Below are positions 38,462 through 44,021 of a stretch of 44,021 nucleotides of DNA, in pieces. The stretch comes from Paulinella micropora (Eukaryota > Cercozoa > Imbricatea > Euglyphida > Paulinellidae), in contig WBZZ01003576.1 of the NCBI GenBank assembly GCA_019918135.1, positions 152,501 to 196,521 on the forward strand, given 5' to 3'. How positions within the stretch are numbered: the stretch's first letter is position 1; each line of letters begins with the position of its first letter. The notes under the pieces were generated by a model. The model made no database searches. It was not told where the DNA came from and saw nothing but the letters and a program-made list of their open reading frames with translations. Both the position numbers and the translations under genes were made by a program.

Positions 38462-41400
38462 ACGAGGACGAGGGTGGCGGCGGTGGAGGTGGCAACGAGG
38501 ACGAGGACGAGGACGGCGGCGGCGGAGGTGGCAACGAGGACGAGGGCGGCGAGATCGACTGGGACGCGGGCGGTGACGGCGGCGAAGGCAACGGGAACGG
38601 AGACGACGCCCCGCCTCCAGCACGCGCCAGCAGCCCGCCACCAGACGAGCAACCACTCGACGAGCGGCCCGCGTCGCCCGTCGAATTTCAGCCAGACGGC
38701 GGGGCCCGACCACTGCCCGACCAGTCGAAGCTTATAGAAGATCTGCGATTGCAGATCAGCCAGCTGATCTTCGATTGCAGATCAGCCAGCTGGAGAAGAT
38801 GGTCGACCACAGTGACGCAACAGTACGCGTACAGGACGCAACGATCGGCCTCTTGGAAGACGATATCGATTCCGCCAAAGCGGCGGTCGCTCTTATGCAA
38901 GGGGAGGCAGTTAACGCCAGAAAACTCGTGGACGCCATGAATGCTCAGTACAAGCAAAAATTGACCGCAGCAGAGGAAGAGGCTGATAGGCTGAAAAAGC
39001 TTTTTGCCGGCGCTGGCTTGGACGCCGAGAAACGCAGGCAAGCAGAGGCGCGCATCGCGGCCCTCCAACAGGAGAAGGGCGGCTGGCAAGCGCAGATACA
39101 AGAGGCAGAGGAACGCGCCAAAACACTAGCCAGACAAGTCGAAGAAGACAAGGAGTTCGCCGAGAAGCAGCAGACCGCTTTGGCCGAACAGAAGCGACTG
39201 AACGAGTTGGAGAAGAACCAGGCCAGCCTGCGTGAGGCCCACGACCGGGCGCTGGCCGAAAAAGACGAAAAGGCAAGAGAGTTACTGGACGCCAGGACAA
39301 AGCTGCAGCAAGAACAGGCGGCCACCAACCAGCGCCTGGAGGAGCTCAAGAGCCAAAGAGAGGAGACAGCGAGAGAACGCAAACGAGCCAACGACCTGGC
39401 AGCCTACGTCGCGCGCCTGGAGGCAACGATCAAGAACAGCGGAAATGACGGCAGGAGGATCGTCGACGTGAGCAACCAGTACCGACAATACACCGAACAC
39501 CTCACCGCCGCCGCAAAGGGCCGTATCGACGAGGCAAACAAGAAGATCGCCCAGCTGCAGCAGGCGGGCCAGGGCCTCCAGAACGACTACAATATACTCG
39601 CGCAGCGGATGGTTATACTGCAGACAGAAAGGGACCACGCACTCGAACTGGCACGCGCAGAAAAGCTGGCCCACGAACGGCTGGAGAAAGTCGCAGACAG
39701 TGCAAGACAGGAAGCAGCACGGAAGGCAGCGGAGGCCGACAGGGCCGCGCGAGAGGCCGAAGCGGCCAAAGAACAGGCAGCCCAGGCCAAGGGCGCCAAC
39801 GACGAGCTGCGGCAGAAGGCGGAAGACGCAAAGGAAGCCGAACGGCGGGCTCGGCAGGAGAAACAAGAGGCGGAGCAAAAGGCGTCCAGCGCACAACAGG
39901 CGGCCGCGGGGCTGGCAGAGAACTCAGGGACAAGAACGCGGCCACGCTCGGGTACAGCGAAGAGAAGATGGAGCTGGAAGACAGAGCAAAGGAGGCGGAA
40001 CAAAAGGCAGAACTCTACCGCCAGCAAGCGGCCGAGACAGCGCGCAATGCAACGCATGCCGGCAAGCAGTTGTTTGAGACTAACCAGAAGCTACAAGAGA
40101 TCAACGAGCGGGCCGCCGCGCTGGACCAGCAGCTACTAGAAGCCGAAAAAGCCTACCAGGGGCTGGAGTCGGACAAGGCGGGTGTAGAGGCCCTGCAGAA
40201 AAAGGCAGAGGCCCTGGCAGGCGAGTACCTGGACCAGATTACGCTCAAGGACACCGAGATCGAACAGCTGCAGTCGCAACTCAAGGAGAGTAGCGACCGT
40301 CTGCAGACGGCAGAAGGCAACACCGAGGCGGAAAGGGCCAAGAACGCCGGGCTGCAACAAGAACTGCAAGAAGCACATCAACAACCAGGAGCTCCAGGCA
40401 CGGGCCAGAGAATAGTACAGGCGCAACCGCCAGCTGCTGCTACAGGACCTGCGCCGCAAGGCAGCAGAGATCAAGCAGTTGCAGACCGACTCCAAGCAAC
40501 AAGCGAGGCTCGCACGCGAGCAGAGGGCGCTGGCAGACGCGGCCCTGGAGCAAGTGGCGTCGCTCGGCGCAGAGGCCCAGCGAGCTAAACAAGCGAGTGA
40601 GGAGGCCCGCCACCAGCTGACAACAGAAAACAAACAAGCCGTACAGGCACTGGAGGAGGCGCTAGCTCGCGAGCGCCACCTGCAGCAAGACCTGGAGGCT
40701 GCCAACAAGGTGGGAGAAGCACTGCAACAGCACGTGGACAGCCTGGCACGCGAGACCTCGCAGCAAGAGAGCTCGCTGGCTGAAGCGAGCGAGGTCTACA
40801 ACAAGCTAACCAAACGAGTCGAGAAGCTCCGAGCACAACTGAAAATAAACACGGACACGATCGCGGAAGCGGACGAGGCCGTGATGCAAATGGGCCACGA
40901 GAGCGAAAAACAGAGCAAGGAAATCCTCAAACTCAGGAAAGAACTCAAGGGCGCGAAAGACGCCCTGGCTAGAGCACGGGAGGGCAAGAAGGCAGAGAAA
41001 GCCACGGCCAGGGTCAAGGAGGCGGAACGCCTGCTCAAAGAGCGCCAGGTCAGCGAAGGCAAGCTGCGCCAGCTTACCGAGCGGCTCCAAGAGTCCGAGG
41101 AACAGAAGGCCGCCCTCGAGAAAAAACATGCTGACTACAAGGAAAGGGCCAACGCGCTGCTCCAAAAGGACAGAAAGACGGCGGGCAGCGTCCAGCAAAA
41201 GCTCGTCGATCAGCTCAAGCGGTACCAGGAACAAATCAAGAAACACAAGGAGTCCCAGGCAGTCTCGGGCGCCAGCGAGCTCGCGCAACGGGCCGAACAG
41301 GCACAGCAGAAAGTCACCGAGCTCAAGGAAGCGGCAGTAGAGGCCGTGGCGCCCGCCCTGCCGCCCGAAGAAAAGAAGCGGCTGGTGCACACGGCCAGCG

Positions 41401-42767
41401 CAGAGGAGTTCAGCGCGTTCGTCAAGAGGTCGGGCATGGTGGACTTCATGAAGAACACGCTCGAGCGCGAGAAGGGCAGCTTCCCGCAGGGGAGCGGCCT
41501 GGACAAGGCCTGGGAGTGGGCGCAGAGCCAAGTCGTGCCAGTCTTCACTCAGCGGCCCGACGTGGGGCAGGCGGTGGGCGAAGGCCTCGTGACGCAGCCC
41601 AGCATCGTCGGCGGCTTCAAGGCCTTGTTCCAGGGCCTGTTTGCCAGGGGCTGGCTCCAGTCCCGGGGTCTCGCGGTCGGCGCCGCCACGGGCGCACCCG
41701 TGCGAATGGCCGCCGGTGTCGGCGGGCCGGTGCGTCGTCAGGGCGCCCGGGGGGTGGAGGACAGCGACAAGAGCGGCACCGGCGTGCTGGTCGCGGCCGG
41801 CGGCGAGGCCTACGGCAGTAGCTCCTCTGCTGGCAAAGTCTTTAGCCTGGGCCAACCCGGCGGCGGCGGCGACAATTCGACGTGGACACCAGGAGCGAAC
41901 GACCCTAACAGCCAGGGCGGCAACGCGAACCGAGCGACCAACCATAGCATTCCGCCCGTGGACATGGAAACAGCACCGGACAGAGAGCTGGACACCAAGC
42001 AAGCCGAGCAGGAACTCTTGTATTATGCCATGAACGGGAAAGCTCTGCCCACAGGCCATGAGAGGGAGAGCCTGAACATGCTGCGCGTGGGCATCCTGGA
42101 GGCCATGCGCAAGCGAAACATGGGCGTCAACGACAGAGAGCTGCTCGACAGGGTCCGGGGCAAGCCAGAGGAGGCCAAGGCCTTCCTGCGAGAGGGGACC
42201 AAGAGTGTCATAGAGAGCATCCTGAAGGACCCCGAGAACAGGCAAAAGTACAAGGACAACCTGGCCGTCAGGTACTTGACCAACTTGGTGCTGACCGCCA
42301 CGGCCAAGGGCACGGAGGCGGACCTGGACTACAAGATCTTCCCTGACCAGCTAGGAGAGCTGCCTGAGAAGGACGTGCAAATTCTCACCAGACAGAAACT
42401 CACCTTTGAAGAGCGGCTCAAGGTAGTCCGGATGGCGCTGGCGTACGGCACCGACGAGTGGCACGACCAGAAGCTCGTCACCAGCCTCAACGAGGAGCCC
42501 CCGGTCCCGCTGTTCGAGGAGCTGCTGGAGCGCAAGACACGGAGCCAAGGACCCGTGGGCCCAACCGAGAAATCGCGCACGCTGCACGAAATGATCGACC
42601 AGGCCTCCGAGCGCATCCAGGCAGAGGGCGAGAGGGGCAAAAAGCTAATGAAGGAATGGCACAAGGTTTTGTCTAAGCTAGGCATCAAGCTCGTGAAGCT
42701 AAACACCAAGAGAAAGGACAGGACGGGGACGAGTGAGGCACCGAGCAAGAAGCAGAAGAACAAATGA
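38462..42767 (+). pseudogene. giant coiled-coil protein gene, copy 2, 5' truncated
   Basis: Lacks the start codon, basic N-terminus and RS repeats. Keeps the 26-bp duplication (38740-38791), the shift near 39917, and the TAG at 40413. The last 762 residues (40479-42767) are uninterrupted because the base lost in copy 1 is present here. It also has a 3-bp loss (one Glu) near 39205. Confidence 0.85.
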
Positions 42768-42803
42768 ATCTTTTTTTTTGTTGTAAATCGTGTTATTAAA
42801 AAA

Positions 42804-43067
42804 ATGCACCACTTGCAAAGTTTCAACCCGCAGCTCGCGCTAGCGCTGGGCAAACTGAACGAAAAGGAACTGAGGCAGGCCGGCCGCAAGTGGCAGAAGG
42901 AGGCACAGGCAGAACAGAAAGTGCTCGAGGCCCTGCACAACACGATCGAGGAGGCGCCGCTCGAAAAGATTTTCCCGCCGCCCAAGGTGCAGGACGCACA
43001 GATCCTGCTGAAAATCTCGCCCGAACAGGCCAGGCAGTGCGAAGCGGTCCTGAACGGCGCCAAGTAA
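42804..43067 (+). CDS. 87-residue helical virus-like protein, copy 2
   Basis: Same protein as at 34386, with no residue change seen. Confidence 0.7.
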   Translation: MHHLQSFNPQLALALGKLNEKELRQAGRKWQKEAQAEQKVLEALHNTIEEAPLEKIFPPPKVQDAQILLKISPEQARQCEAVLNGAK

Positions 43068-43115
43068 AAAATTTTTTTATTCTCTGGTGACCCTTTTTAA
43101 ATAAAACGAAGAGAA

Positions 43116-43712
43116 ATGGCCGCCCCGCAACGAGGACCCGTGCGCCTGGCGACTACCACCGACGAGAAGTCGGGCGCGCACATCAACGACGCAGCGGAGC
43201 ACGGTACTCAAACAGACCCAGTGGTCAAGACCGATGCCCTGGCCACTTCCTCTATCATCTACTCTGCGCTCAATGGGATCCCCGAGGCCCAGCTGGATGA
43301 CACGACGCGCAACATGAAGGGCATTGCCCAGCGCCTGAGCAAGAACAGTCTTTCAAGTTGGTACAAGGGTGCAGTCCTTCTTGTTGGCACGGCGGGCGAG
43401 ATCACAGGCGTGTACGGCGATGATTTTTGCCGGGCCAACTGTTTCGAGATGGTGGCCGCAGGTGGCATGGGCCCGCCGAACGCAGTCATGAGGCCATGGC
43501 TCACCGAGCTCAGGCGCAGCTACGGGAACGACTGGAATGGCTGTATGCAGGCCGCCAGAATGATCGAAGAGTACCAGGCCTCGAAAATGCGTGACGAACA
43601 GTGGAGCAAGATCCCTTCGGTCTCTTCCTTCGAGCGCGAGGACGGCAACGTGCGCGGCTGGGCCGGCATCAACAGGGCCAGCAACGAGCCTCTTGGCGCA
43701 CCGGGCCTCTAA
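43116..43712 (+). CDS. 198-residue virus-like protein, copy 2
   Basis: Copy of 34698 with two residue changes near the C-terminus. The promoter-like motif at 43083 is conserved. Confidence 0.7.
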   Translation: MAAPQRGPVRLATTTDEKSGAHINDAAEHGTQTDPVVKTDALATSSIIYSALNGIPEAQLDDTTRNMKGIAQRLSKNSLSSWYKGAVLLVGTAGEITGVYGDDFCRANCFEMVAAGGMGPPNAVMRPWLTELRRSYGNDWNGCMQAARMIEEYQASKMRDEQWSKIPSVSSFEREDGNVRGWAGINRASNEPLGAPGL

Positions 43713-43748
43713 AAAAGAAAGCTGTGAGCCCCTTCTTTTGTATAACGG

Positions 43749-44021
43749 ATGGACCCCTTTGCCAATCTTGAGCCACCGGCCGCGGAAGACGGCAAGCAGG
43801 AGCTGCCACCAGAACAAGAGGCTGCTCCGACTCAGCCCCCCCCCCCCCCCCCCAAGAAAAGACGGCGCGTGGCAGCCAAAGAACGCCGGCCACCGCCGCT
43901 GACGCAGTCGCGGTTTGAGGAGGCCGAGGCGGTGCCCTTGCGCGACGACCCTGCCTACCGGCTCCTGTGCGCCTACGGCAAATCGGAGCTGATTGCGCCC
44001 AAGCTCAAAAAAGCGGGATCC
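43749..44021 (+). CDS. NLS-containing protein, copy 2, cut by the window end
   Basis: First 90 or so residues of the 35331 protein, with one extra Pro from the longer C run. One G is missing within the last 10 bases compared with copy 1. Confidence 0.7.
   Translation, partial: MDPFANLEPPAAEDGKQELPPEQEAAPTQPPPPPPKKRRRVAAKERRPPPLTQSRFEEAEAVPLRDDPAYRLLCAYGKSELIAPKLKKAGS

Larger units (their letters stand above)
38462..44021 (+). repeat. 8.4-kb-spaced duplication, right copy
   Basis: Begins inside the Gly/Asp-rich part of the coiled-coil gene (ACGAGGACGAGGGTGG), straight after the capsid sequence. The last bases (GCGGGATCC) lie in the copy of the 35331 gene, with one G fewer than copy 1. Confidence 0.97.

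Noticed and set aside
30042..44021. Reading the 8.4-kb repeat as proof of a circular virus genome
   Set aside because: The joint truncates two genes and copies differ at many sites, so simple concatenation of a circular genome does not fit.
44016..44021. Terminal GGATCC as a cloning-site boundary
   Set aside because: The same BamHI site occurs at the matching position of copy 1, so it is native sequence. Why the window ends there cannot be told.
1..44021. tRNA or rRNA genes
   Set aside because: No cloverleaf or conserved rRNA stretch was seen by eye on either strand. A covariance-model scan would be decisive.

Overview
The window looks like nuclear DNA of a eukaryote, probably a microbial alga or other protist that I cannot name. 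The grounds are spliceosomal introns with GT..AG borders and lengths near 50-70 bp, abundant microsatellites, and layers of Ty3/gypsy and Ty1/copia LTR retrotransposons in AT-rich DNA. About 16 kb at the right end (27.8-44.0 kb) is different. It is GC-rich, gene-dense and virus-like, with an A32-type packaging ATPase, a probable double-jelly-roll major capsid protein and a run of small structural-type genes. I read it as an endogenous polinton-like or related double-stranded DNA virus.

Layout. 1-2.5 kb: the 3' end of a host gene, microsatellites and an old diverged LTR. 2,497-16,456: a nearly complete minus-strand Ty3-type LTR retrotransposon (216/217-bp LTRs, CAAA target duplication). Its gag and pol are broken by frameshifts, and it carries a nested 4.9-kb element with ~370-bp terminal inverted repeats (8,628-13,509). 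The nested element holds AAT arrays, short repeats, and three coding pieces, two of them clearly spliced. 16.7-19.4 kb: two 3' halves of different copia elements joined head to head inside their RNase H domains. 19.4-21.1 kb: GC-rich coding DNA with two unrecognised proteins, one with a plausible Cys-His-Asp protease triad. 21.1-23.4 kb: repeats, including a satellite whose units are large imperfect hairpins. 23.4-27.9 kb: a decayed minus-strand copia element (gag, protease, integrase, RT) cut off in RNase H. Its missing 3' part is probably the fragment at 16.7-18.3 kb.

27.8-44.0 kb: the virus-like block. On the minus strand are a truncated F-box protein and the packaging ATPase, which reads through only if two short introns (53 and 56 bp) are removed. 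On the plus strand are a giant coiled-coil protein with an RS-repeat N-terminus, then eight short genes and the capsid gene. Most of these genes are preceded by a shared TGGTG / T-rich motif within about 40 bp of the ATG. From 30,042 the sequence is repeated at 38,462 with an 8,420-bp spacing and roughly 99.5% identity. The duplication joint cuts off the capsid gene's 3' end and the coiled-coil gene's 5' end, and both coiled-coil copies share the same frame breaks, so the block looks like a decaying, recently duplicated provirus.

Limits: names rest on motifs read by eye. No database search, alignment program or splice predictor was run. Some frame breaks could be sequencing errors.
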